In this document: piece after piece, positions 23,101 to 33,854 of the stretch | How the letters are laid out: the number at the start of each line of letters is the position of its first letter | Numbering within the stretch: the first letter of the stretch is position 1 | Assembly: GCA_035235625.1 (NCBI GenBank) | Contig: CP141141.1 | Location: 20,271,968-20,335,967, forward strand | Origin: Saururus chinensis | Taxonomy: Eukaryota; Streptophyta; Magnoliopsida; Piperales; Saururaceae | Direction of reading: 5' to 3' | DNA: 64,000 nucleotides | Position numbers and translations under genes: made by a program | Notes under the pieces: model-generated | Told to the model about the DNA's origin: nothing | What the model saw: only the letters and a program-made list of their open reading frames with translations | The model's database searches: none

Positions 23101-26100
23101 TGTATAAATAACAAATACTAGTGAATATCGTGTTATCAATAACACGCTATGACAAATATCGTGTTGTTGATAACACGCTATGATGAATATCCTATTATAG
23201 TATATGCGATATATCATATTATCATTAACACGTATTGTTGGCATATCGTGTTATCAATAATAGGCTATGTCAAATATCGTATTATCATTAACACGCTTTG
23301 GCAAATATCGTATTATCGTATATGTGATATAGAGGATATCGTAACATATTATATTATCAATAGCACGCATTGTTGGCATATCGTGTTATCGATAATACGC
23401 TATGGTAGCATATCGTGTTATCGGTAATACGCTATGGCGAATATCGTGTTATCGTATATGCGATATAGAGGAAAATAAATAGCACCTTGTTGGCATATCG
23501 TGTTATTGATAACAAGCTATGGCGAATATCGTGTTATTGATAATACGCTATAGCGAATATCGTGTTATCGATAATATGTTTTAGCGAATATCGTGTTATC
23601 AATAATACGCTTTGGCAAATATCGTATTATTGTATATGCGATATAGAGGATATCGTAGCATATTGTATTATCAATAACACGTATTGTTAGCATATCATGT
23701 TATCGATAACATGATATGGCGAATATCGTGTTATTGATAACAAGCTATGGTGAATATCATATTATAGTATATGCGATATAGAGGAAAATAAATAACATAT
23801 CCTTTTGACATATTGTGTTATCGATAACAAGCTATGCCAACATATCGTGTTATCGATAGCACGCTATGGCGAATCTCATGTTATTGATAATACGCTATAG
23901 CAAATATCGTGTTATCGATAACACGCTTTGGCGAATATCGTATTATCGTATATGCGATATAGAGGATATCGTAACATATTGTATTATCAATAGCACGCAT
24001 TGTTGGCATATCGTGTTATCGATAATACGCTATGGTGGCATATCGTGTTATCGATAATACACTATGGCTAATATCGTGTTATTGTATATGTGATGTAGAG
24101 AATATCACATTATGGGTTGTTGGCTCAAAGAATACATATCGTATTATCAAAAATACATTTTATTGACATATCGAGTTATCGTATATGCAATATGGATTAA
24201 GTGTTGGACACATGTCATGCAGAGCGTGAGATCTTTGGTCCATTTAGTGGGAATCATCCTCTCGTTCTCGCATTCTTGGAAGTCTTGCGAGTCATGCAAA
24301 GTTGATGTACTCTACCCGATTTCATTCGGATTCGTTGTACTCCAAAAAATCCTTTCTTTTTGCAGCATTCAATCCCCATTTGCCGCAAGTCTTCGGAGTC
24401 CTTCAATCCGTTCTAAATGCAACCCAATTTTTTAGATTGCTAGAACATTTTGTTTGTTGCAATTCAGCAAGTACTAAAGTGGTTTTCCTTTGATTCCCCC
24501 TTTTGAACTAGTTTTTTTATTGAAACCGGGAGGTGGCTCATTTCTGGTTTGTTCTCTGGAACATAGGATTGAGAAGGAGAAATTTTTTACTTTCTATCGA
24601 TCATCTTTAAGTGGGTGATTTGTTTTTTGTATGTTGAGTGTTTTGATTTTGCTCATACAAATTTGTGTCATCGTCGGTAAGTTTTCACCAATAATGAGAT
24701 AAGAGCTTGGGTATAGGTTTGACCTAAGGGTATATTTGTCCTAAACCAGGTCATATGGGATTAAGTGTTAAAATTCAGGGAATATGGAATATTTGTATAT
24801 CGAGCCAAGTAATATAAAAAAAATCTTATAGTAATCCTGTAATTGGCCTCCCCTTCGGATGTTGATCATTGCGAATTTCTTGATGTTACTATGGAAAAAG
24901 TGTTTTTAAATAGTTCAAGTATCAACGATGGATATTCTCTTTATTTACCAATATGTTAATAGTAACATTATGTATGCTAGCCCCTAGGATCGCTTGTTGC
25001 ATGCTCACTACAATTTATGGGCCCATACACATGTCCTATGCCTATTTGCGAGCCCTACGCCTTTATAGTGACAATGGGTGATCCTTGATCATCATAAGGC
25101 TGTATAGCATTTTTAATAATAGATGAGAAGTTTGCCACCCCAATACATAGTTGGTAGATATCTGAACTACTAACAGGCTAGGTGACTAAAAGAAGGGACT
25201 CCTCACCTAGGGCTGTCAATGAGTAATAATTTACCTACCTCACCCACTTACCCTATTCGAAATTCGTGGGTGGGTAATTAATAAATAGGTAAAATAAGTG
25301 GGTAATTTTACCTGCCCATTTATTATGTGGATAGGGTATGGGTAACCCCTTTCCATACCCATTACCCATTACCCGAATCATATATAAAGACACAGTTGCA
25401 TATATTGCCCAAGGAAAATATCTTGCATAAAGAACATTTCATAATTTTATTTGAACATTTTGTACTTTTTTTGTGATACATTAGATGGACTTTTAAGAAA
25501 TATATGTAAATTTATAATGCAAACTTATGATAGAGAAAATGGAAGATAACACGATCAATCTTTTGTGTCTTCTTATATTATGCTTGTTGTATAAAGTGTG
25601 CATCTTAAATAGTAGATATAAGTTTTATCCTCAATGAATAGGAGTATGAAAATGAATGATGAGTGGGGGGATTTTGTGTTGAGTGAGTAGTGAGAATTTT
25701 ATTTTTGGTTTTTGATATCATGTTTTTTGGTTTTGATAAGTACCTAATATTTTTTTGTTATAGCTAATCAGAAGAGTAAGGTCTGTATATGTAACAAGAT
25801 TAGTTATGTATCTTGTAGCATTTTGGTATGATGATGAAGGGACTTTGAAGTATTGAAATTTACTTTCAAGTCTTGATTTGTTTTATATAAATTTATAGAC
25901 AATGTTATATTCATATTATGTTATTTTTTTAGTATGAACTATGAGGTTTATTTTATACAATATTGTTCATATTCTTATTGGATTGAATTTGCGGTACATT
26001 AGATAGGATTTTAAATAATATAAATGATTTACGATAATTTATTTTGTATTATTTATTGATATGTTGGTCATTTACCCATTATCCGCCTATTTACCCGATC

Positions 26101-26760
26101 GGTAATGGGTATGGTACAAGCAATGAATGAGAAAATGGGTAATAGGTAGGGTATGAGTAAAATTTTTGGAAGCAAATATGGATGTGGGTAAAGCCTTACC
26201 CGACCCATACCCTACACGTTGACACCCCTATCCTCTATCCTCACCTATCAGTATTTTTAACGATAAATACTCAATATATAACTTACAAGCTCAAATCAAC
26301 AATAATAAAAACCGAGTAAAGTCACCCTCGGAAGGAGGTTGACCCTTTGAATCCCCCAAAATCCCTCATCTCTCCCGGTGCCAAGGCTTCAACATACGGA
26401 CAACAAAAATAACAATAACAAAAAAAAAAAATAAAGTAAAAAAGAAAGAAGAACAGAAAGAAGCTCAAAACAAGTTGTATATGAGTTCTCACCAATGAAA
26501 TCTACCACAAGACGACCATTTGAAAATCTTCCGGAGGGAGCATGGAAGAATGTTGAACCATAAGGTAAGTTTTCTGCATCAGCTAAGAAGGGGAAGGCTG
26601 CCATTACATTACCAGTGTCGGTAAGTGAATCTCCAAATGCAAAAATGGCAGGGGGGGACTTTTTGGAGTGATGTTCTTCCCTTTCTTGAATTCCATGACT
26701 CCCACTGGCAATGAAGAAACTTGCCCAAGAGAATATTAGAAAATAAAAACACTTCACCAT
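20190..26760 (-). CDS. GDSL esterase/lipase, five exons, 379 aa
   Basis: Reconstructed as complement(join(20190..20416, 20560..20833, 21045..21211, 21884..22087, 26493..26760)); every intron is GT-AG and phases join exactly (1140 bp). It encodes a plant GDSL (SGNH) hydrolase, a family of secreted ester hydrolases acting on acyl or cell-wall esters; the substrate here is unknown. A signal peptide (residues 1-20) is followed by block [13 protein letters not shown] with nucleophile Ser45. Block II is NFAFAGAT (Gly119), block III IGIND (Asn180) and block V WDGVHFT (Asp350, His353). The length and the FAFGDS...CCGYGG...DGVH layout match the FXG1/At1g54790-like group. The start at 26760 was chosen because it opens the signal peptide; an upstream in-frame ATG (26823) exists. 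Intron 1 is 4.4 kb and holds two transposons; the other introns are 143-672 bp. The gene looks intact. Confidence 0.93.
21638..21790. mobile_element. Stowaway-like fragment in GDSL intron 2
   Basis: TACTCCCTCCATCCTAAATA at the left matches the terminal consensus of Stowaway MITEs, followed by AT-rich non-coding DNA. The matching right end could not be found, so the extent is a guess. Confidence 0.35.
22496..24831. mobile_element. element with ~110-bp terminal inverted repeats in GDSL intron 1
   Basis: The left end reads TAAGAGTTTTTTCCATATTA then CCTGGCATAAGATACAAATA; the reverse complement of the right end reads TAAGATTTTTTTTATATTAC then TTGGCTCGATATACAAATA. Both continue with ATTCCATAT. The similarity weakens but extends about 110 bp inward (the ACCTGG / AAATACCCTT blocks on each side). 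Long inverted repeats with a non-coding interior suggest a non-autonomous Mutator-like or foldback element. No exact 8-9 bp target duplication could be read. It carries the palindromic tandem array at 23110-24100. Open frames in it have no recognisable domain. Confidence 0.6.
23110..24110. repeat. palindromic tandem array with higher-order period of ~315 bp
   Basis: The basic unit of about 31 bp reads GCGAATATCGTGTTATCGAT followed by AACACGCTATG, whose core CGTGTTATCGATAACACG is a perfect 18-bp palindrome. About 25 variants follow one another. Every 314-316 bp a distinctive unit AGAGGATATCGTAACATAT recurs (23331, 23645, 23961), showing that blocks of about ten units were amplified together. 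A second recurrent variant carries ATATAGAGGAAAATAAATA (23463, 23775). There is no coding function. Confidence 0.85.
24832..25207. other. intron 1 sequence, nothing recognised
   Basis: Part of GDSL intron 1 between two transposons. No repeat or coding signal was recognised. Confidence 0.5.
25208..26230. mobile_element. hAT-type non-autonomous element in GDSL intron 1
   Basis: The ends are TAGGGCTGTCAA and TTGACACCCCTA, a 12-bp inverted repeat with one mismatch, characteristic of plant hAT elements. Subterminal GGGTAAT / ATTACCC motifs are dense at both ends (25220-25390 and 26060-26200). The 1,023-bp interior has no transposase. TCCTCACC lies directly before the left end and recurs 7 bp beyond the right end (26238-26245), which may be a displaced 8-bp target duplication. 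Confidence 0.75.
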
Positions 26761-29272
26761 CTTCTCACTCCAGAAACCTTCCAAGATTGTCAGATTTATA
26801 CTACTGAGACTAGTCGCCGGCAGCATCTTAAATGTATAAGTTGCATTAGTTGTAGAAATTAAATAAATCTTAACTGAAGTAAAAAACCAACCACAATAAT
26901 ATTTTTTTCTTGATAATGCCGAGATCCTGTTTGGTAGGTAATTTTCTTCACAAAAGAAACACATATTATAATCAAGCAAACTGAATTAATATATAATATT
27001 TTTATACCAGAATTAATATATCTTACCCAACAAAGCATTTTGCTAAAGACAAAGTTGGCTGGAAACAGTATAGTAATTAGTGTGTCTTCTTGTGATCGTA
27101 ACATATGCTAAACGGCCTCCTCTTGCTCAATTATAATGGTTTTCCATCTGTCCCGTAATAAGTGTTTGAATTTGATAAAATCTAAAATTTAGAAAGACTA
27201 GTGCTATTTGGACCCAAGAAAGCTCCTACGCCCCTCATTTCTCTTTTACCCCAAACAATTTTTAAAAATTTTCTCAAATTTACCCCATGAATAAAACATT
27301 TTCTTCCCTCCCTCGTGGCATTGTTCTCCTCTCATATAGGGGTAGCTAGAGGCCTAGGCAACTTAGGCAGTTGTCTAAGGCCCCAACACATAAAGGCCTC
27401 ATATGTATAAATATTATAAGTATTGAGAGAGAATCAAAATAAGGCGGTTATAGATGCCACATATAAAAAAAAATTGTAATTTCTTTATTGTCCATAACAT
27501 TTCCATCTCATCATTTCTATGAATAAAAAGACAATGAGTGATTATAAAATAATGCTTTACAACGGACTAGTAAGTAGTAAGTGGGCATTTCTCTTGACAT
27601 AAACTACTATTACTAAATGAAAAAAAAACTACTATTATTTACTATGTCAGTTACAATTTAACATTGGAATCTACTTACACCTATTAAGTTATCAACCAAT
27701 TCCAAACCAATTTTATAGGACATAGGCACATAGACTCAATTCTCCAATGTTATTAGAGGTCTCCATTGGACTTCACAAGTGGGCTCCCCACAAAGTTCAC
27801 ATGTACTCACTTATCTAGACCAATCAAAACTCACATGTGAGTGTTTGATATAAATATATCATTTTTCATTATTAACTAAACCCAAGGGCCTTGAATTGAC
27901 AAACTTATTTCATACCACACATGATATACGGTTAACACTCCCTAAATCTTTTTTTTTTATATAATTCAATTCTCTGAACTCATGTGGAGGACTCTCCCTC
28001 AATTCTCAAGGACACATAAGTGTATTATTTTTTTCTTTTTTGAAAAAGAAGATCACCCGGTTATATTATATTAGTTTTTATATTTTGTTTATATTGTATC
28101 TAGTTATTTCATTACTAAAAGACAAAGCGACCAAGTTCTTATTTCTTAGACAATTGAGCTCCATTTAGTCAGCTTGAATCGTGCATACTTTAACCTATTC
28201 CATTTTCGTCTCAACTCTAGTAGCTAGGATATCTTAAAATGTGTCAGGAAATGAGTATTGGACTTTAGTATAAGAACTCAATCAGATGAATCAACTGTCT
28301 TAAGTTATGACACTCACACTGTAACACTTCTATGTTTTCACTGGTTTCATCTAGTGAAAACATAGAGTACTCCAGCTTCTCTCTGAGTCTTTTGTATCAC
28401 TAGAATGGAGGCAAGGGATCTTACTGGCCCAACATGAAAACCCCAACTTCCTTATGAATTTACAGTGTATTCACCATAGCAACTGAGCTTATATTTTTCT
28501 TCTTGAGTGTTGATGAAGGTCGAATCCAACAATTGATATGGGCTAAGGGAAAAATCTATTTTTGAATCCGCACAACTGATTAGAAGATGCTACTGAGTCA
28601 TTGCATTTTATAGCTCATCTAATGCAAGATTCTAAAGATATTGCATAGACAAGGTGTTAATTGTTACCTTAAACCTACAACATTAAGAAAATCAATAGAA
28701 GGTAATACTATCCAAACACACTTATTGGCATCATTATCTATAACTATAACTTAAGCAACTTCTTCAACATTAATCTGCTTGAAATGAAAATATTGTAAGG
28801 ATCATGTAACCAATTTTTTTCCTTCATCCTGGGGCCCCACCTAGCAAGCAAGTGGGAAAAAATGACTTACTAGAGAGATGAGACCTATCAAAATAAATGC
28901 TAAAATGTACTATCAAACTCAAATATAACTTGAAACAAAAACAACTTCTGATTTTCAACCAAAAAGTCATCTTGAATTTTATATTGTCTTGAATATGAGT
29001 ATCTTAGCCTTCCTCAATAATATTTTCATCTAAAATACATACCATTGAAGGTTTTCACCATCACCTAAAGCCTCATACTCAATCAATAGAGCCTCTCAGT
29101 ATCTCATCTACCATTCCAATCTCAAACACTGAGAGATATCTTCCTAAAATAGTAGAAACAAATAAATTTTTTTAGTAGCACGCTTTGAATGAAGGAACAA
29201 AGAAGAAACTCAAAAAGAGATCTACAATTGGCACATATAGCTTAGTAAGCCCATATGCTTGAGTGAAATTAA
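26761..29272. other. intergenic, 5' side of the GDSL gene
   Basis: The GDSL promoter must lie at the left of this stretch, but no TATA box stands out with confidence. A Stowaway-like end (CCATCTGTCCCGTAATAAGT) occurs near 27140. A GAGGCCTAGGCAACTTAGGC block near 27350 looks repeat-derived. A perfect short hairpin lies at 28329-28366. No gene is supported. Confidence 0.4.
28329..28366. other. perfect 14-bp stem hairpin
   Basis: TCTATGTTTTCACT (28329-28342) is followed after a 10-base loop by its exact reverse complement AGTGAAAACATAGA (28353-28366). It is isolated, in non-coding AT-rich DNA. Function unknown; it may be chance or a small transposon relic. Confidence 0.6.
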
Positions 29273-31970
29273 CTAGCAGACCGAAACTAATGCAATAGAC
29301 GGTACGCATGAGGAAGAACCCACAACAACCCCAAAGCATTGGTACGGTCCCTTCTGACTAATGATCTTCCACTTTTTAGCATTAGGAAACCCAAGGTGCT
29401 CCTCAAGTAACATTCTAATGTTAGCCATCTAGTATTCACATATTTGCTGAATTAGTTTCAGAGAAATTATAAAAAAGATAATTTTCACTGAATCGTACAA
29501 TTACTTACCAATTTCCTCGCATTGGGCTGCCTTTTCTTATGGCCATACATGTGCATTGAATCAAACCATTTTACTTGAGCCTTGGTCACATCTACAACCA
29601 ATAAGTGGAAATGTGCATTGTCGCACAGTGGTAAGAAGATGAAGTTAGGGCAATCTTTATATGATCCAAACCAAGTGGTCATGAGGTCCTCCATTATGTC
29701 CTTTGTCACAACTTTCAATTGCGATTGGTGTAGAATTGACTTAGTCCATATCCTATCTTAATCCAATACATAAACATTAGACTATTGACCATACCTGGGC
29801 GAAATAATATTGAAAGGAAAAACTCCCAAAGTGGGATTTGGGAAAGGCATTTTGAGTTGATCTAGAGGCCCACTGCTCTAGCATGTACATGTTTAAGTCT
29901 ATAACCTATATACATCGAAGCATACATTTAATATATAAGCAATATTCACTACTTAAGATTTAAATGGTTAGAAATTTTAATCTTACATTAGAGGAGATGT
30001 AATCTACTTTCAACATTTCTATTATGTCTTTGTCTGCGACAACAACCCCTGCCACAAAGTAGCTCCTGTCTTTAATGAATTTTTCAATAGAATTGTGGTC
30101 CCTCTTACTCAAATTAGAGAGAGGACTGCATAAATTTATCTTCAATGGCTCACTAGGGATGGTGGGGATTGTTTGCTTGGTTGAGGCATGGGAAGAAACT
30201 AAAATTGTTGCGGCCTCCTTATCTGCAATCAATGCCTTCTTCTCCCTCCTCATCCTCTTTGTCTCTTATGTAAATGGAGTCTCATACTTTGTTTTATTCC
30301 TCAACCTTACAAGCCTCTTCGATGGACCTTCCACTTTATCAACACCCTCATTCTTATCTCCCTCCCCCTCTCCCTCCTAGTCCTTCTTTCTCTCCTTCCC
30401 ATCTAGCCCTTCCTCTCTCTTATCCGCTCCTTGCTCATCTCCCCCCTCCACCCCCTGCCCCCTTCCTCTCCCTCCTCTTCCTCTAATTCCTCTCTCCCTA
30501 TCCCTCTCCGTCCTCTTCCTTCACCTCTCCCCTTCCTCCTTTTTTTCCTCCTCACCCTCACCTCCCTCATCATCTCTCTCCTGTCCATTATCTTCATCAG
30601 TTGCTTCGCCACCTTCCTCCTCGTCCTCAGCTGCAGGGGCGTGGGGGGGGAGGGTCTACCTCATCTTCTTTGGTGGCCTCTTCACAAAACTATTGGCCGT
30701 CTTTTAAAATGGTGTCCATGATACCATGAAGTTGGCCGATAGGGTAGCCATCCTCTCACAATATATTCATGGTACTCTGCACAAATCCATGTGCGAGGCC
30801 ATATTCTTAATGGAGGACTTCAAGACCAATAGTCCTCCCCCACTCTCTTTCACCTGCTCCATAGCCTCCACTCCTACCTTCCTCTTCCTCAAAGTTTGTC
30901 TTGCCCCTTGAATGAGATATGCCTCATTCACAACAAGAATCAACACAAACACAACATGTAGTCAACATATGCATAATTATTTAACAAGCAACTTTCAATA
31001 AAATAAAAAGTTGAACAAATATCAAAACACTCAAATAATTCAATATATATTATGGTATTGCAATTACTTCATGTGGTCTCAAATATTTAAACAATTGGGC
31101 ATATCTACCCACCGACCTGTGGTGCTTTGTCTCTTTTTTGCCCTTTACAAGACCACAATTTGGCCACTTGCAACATCGGGGCAGCTTCTTTGGCACATGA
31201 GATATAAACATCTGAAAATGCTCAAACACCCACACCTATAACATATAAAAGATTAAAATTATTATGTTATAGCCCCCATATAAATACAATTATGTACCAA
31301 GTATAAAATACCTTTAAGACAAATACAGCTCCAATCAATGATCCATAGCTCTCAGACTTGCCTTCCTCCTTCAACATGAGCTTCCTATGGAGGGTTGAGG
31401 CTGAGACTACTAAAAAGTCATAAATAACCTATAATCAGTCATACTGATGGAGGCTCCCCATGTCTTCCACCAGGTCAACTAACTTGTTCTTGACCACAGG
31501 GTTGGTCTGAGGAAATAGGAGGTATGCAAAAATGTGCAAGATGATCAATCTTGCACAATCCTCCTCTGATTTAAAGTTGGTCTTGGTAGCTAACACATCT
31601 AGGGTCTTCTAAAATTTGGACATTGTAACCTTCTTCTTCCCAAAATGGCACTTACAAAAATCACCCTTCTCCTGCCGTTCCTGGCCAAATACCACCCGAT
31701 CACCTCCCATCTTTATGCCAGTGATGAGGGCTACATCCTCCATAGTTAAGTCCACTCTATGTCCCTTAAATGTGAACCCAGGTTAAGCCTTGGACCAAAA
31801 TCCGAAAATTACTTCAAACAGTGACGCATGATAAATTATGGTTGTGGAATCCAACAATCTAATGAAGGGGGTTTGCCAACTATGTTCTTCACTTGTGGGA
31901 AGATATAGAGTATGTTGATTGACTTTGATGTTCCCTTGGGGGTGCAAGGGACTATCACTAACTCTCACCT
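29273..31970 (-). pseudogene. DUF1985/Ulp1-like cysteine-protease gene relic
   Basis: On the minus strand, 31970-31440 encodes a DUF1985/plant-mobile-domain-like stretch (TPFIRLLDSTTIIYHASLF; FKGHRVDLTMEDVALITGIK; VVFGQE) with two or more stops. 31235-31050 carries WVFEHFQMF and FPRCLRWP-like blocks. A low-complexity Glu/Arg/Lys region lies at 30612-30403. 30253-29960 has HNSIEKFIKDRSYFVAGVVV. The C48 protease part (29718-29509) has FIFLPLCDNAHFHLLVVDV with a candidate catalytic His and Asp (WFDSM). A strong donor (TTG/GTAAGT, 29509) and acceptor (CTAG/ATGG, 29428) connect in phase to a last exon at 29273-29428 with GPYQCFGVVV, the expected Gln/Cys site. Such genes are commonly carried by plant transposons such as Mutator-like elements. 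Stops make it a likely pseudogene. Confidence 0.65.
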
Positions 31971-33854
31971 AATTCTTTGTAATCCACCTACAAGATCTGG
32001 GCCCCTCTTCTTCATTTTAAAGACTTCTGCATTAATACATATTGAAGGATGAGTAAGAAGGTACAAAGACGTATCATGAAAGTGTTGAATATAGCCCCGT
32101 GAATAATGTAGCCATATTTAAAAGGTACATAGGATTCTTTTAAAATGAAGCAGAAAAATAAAATAGTTGGTGAAACAAACTTCAAAAAATTTGCTTAAAT
32201 GTTATAACAATAATGCTAAATCATTATACCAATAATGCTAAAACATTTTTACCTATAATGCTACAATGTTTTAGCAATTATGCTATAATGGTTTAACAAT
32301 AATGCATTTTAGCAATAATGTTTTATAATTGTGGCATATAATTAAATAATTGATAATAGAATTGACATAAGCAATATTGTTAAAGCATCAACAATAATGC
32401 TAAGGCATCACCAATAATCTTCATACATCAACAATAATGCTAACACATTTTCAATACTCTTAAAATATCAGTAATAATGCTTAAACTTTTTAACAATAGG
32501 GATTAAAAAAACCTATTTGATATAGGGATTTGACAAATGGAAGCCTACTATGGAGAAGACACTCACTATTCAATGACGACTCCTAAAACCTTAGAAAGCA
32601 CATTGATAAAGTTATAACGTTGTCAAAAAAATTTAGCATTAAAATTTTAAAACATGGAATCACATAACAAAAAATTGGAGACATAAAATGTCTCATACAA
32701 GGATGAACATTCAAGACAATTTCCTGTTTGTGATAAAAAATAAATAGAACTCCTCTAGGTTCCATAAAAATACATGAGAATTCAAGCTTTGGTAAAAGCC
32801 ATAGAGAGACAAAAAATGGGGACCACATGCTAAAGTTTAAAAAGATAAAGTTACACAAATGGAAATTCCACAAGTATTACATTTCTAAAAACAAATCTGC
32901 TTAAAAATTATACTGCATGCAAGGATGATCATCTACAACCATTCATCAAACACTACATAACCGTGTAGAAACAACAATTGGATGATTTTTCTAGCAAATA
33001 AGAGGTAACTTAATCTAGATTAACCTGTTCAATTAGCATTATGAGATGGTTATAAGAAGATTCTTTGCTTTCATAGTTTTTCCAAATAAATAGAAAATAT
33101 ATTCACTAACGAGAGCTACAGGCAACTAGTTTTGTGTTTCCATTGTTTATAAACGATGAAGCTTCATATAAAAAATATAGAGAAGTATATTTGGTTATGT
33201 GTTTCCACAAGATTACATCAGACATTGCAAAGTAAATACAAATGAACTGAGAAAAAAAGTCATAGAAGTTTAAACAAGTTATCACGCGTCTCATCATTTG
33301 TGAACTATAAACATTTACAACTTACAACTGCATAGAAAACCAATACCTGCATATAAAAGCCCGATAAAAATGAAAACTATATATAATAAAGGTAGAAAAT
33401 TTCCTATGCTTCTTGCGATGTCAAACAGGAGCAACAACCAAGTTATTTGCAAATGACATTTATTTTTAATGTTTGGTGATATAAGGCTGCAATTAACAGA
33501 CATGCATGGAAGTGCATACAATCATGCTTTGATAAATCTTGGAACATTACAATATATTAAACCTTATATACATGTTGATAGAATTTCACATCCAACTATC
33601 AAATTTGAGATAATAAGTGATTAATAATATATGCTTTTTCATATTTGCTACAAGTTGTCCAAAAAAAAAAGATTCTTTGCTCTTGGCCACTCACGGGATT
33701 GCCGTAGAACATCACTAGTTTGGTATCCTAATAGACTAGGTATGCCTTGACTAATGTGAATTATAACAGTTGGAGTTTTGTAAGGTTTGTGGAGTTTAGG
33801 GGTAATAGAAAATGATATTGGATTAGAAAAATACAAATTTAAAAAAATAAAAAG
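31971..33854. other. no gene seen
   Basis: AT-rich non-coding DNA, apart from the degenerate short repeat at 32205-32500. Short frames on the minus strand (32583-32873, 33106-33297, 33315-33521) have no domain and look random. Confidence 0.5.
32205..32500. repeat. degenerate AATAATGCTAA repeat
   Basis: AATAATGCTAA or close variants, followed by ACATTT or GCATCA, recur about every 20-30 bp (for example near 32209, 32233, 32303, 32390, 32432 and 32472). Units are poorly conserved, so this is an old or simple-sequence-driven array. Confidence 0.6.

Noticed and set aside
24112..24493. Possible gene in the TIR element of intron 1
   Set aside because: Two overlapping frames (107 and 63 codons) have no recognisable domain and begin within the tandem array, so they are not supported.
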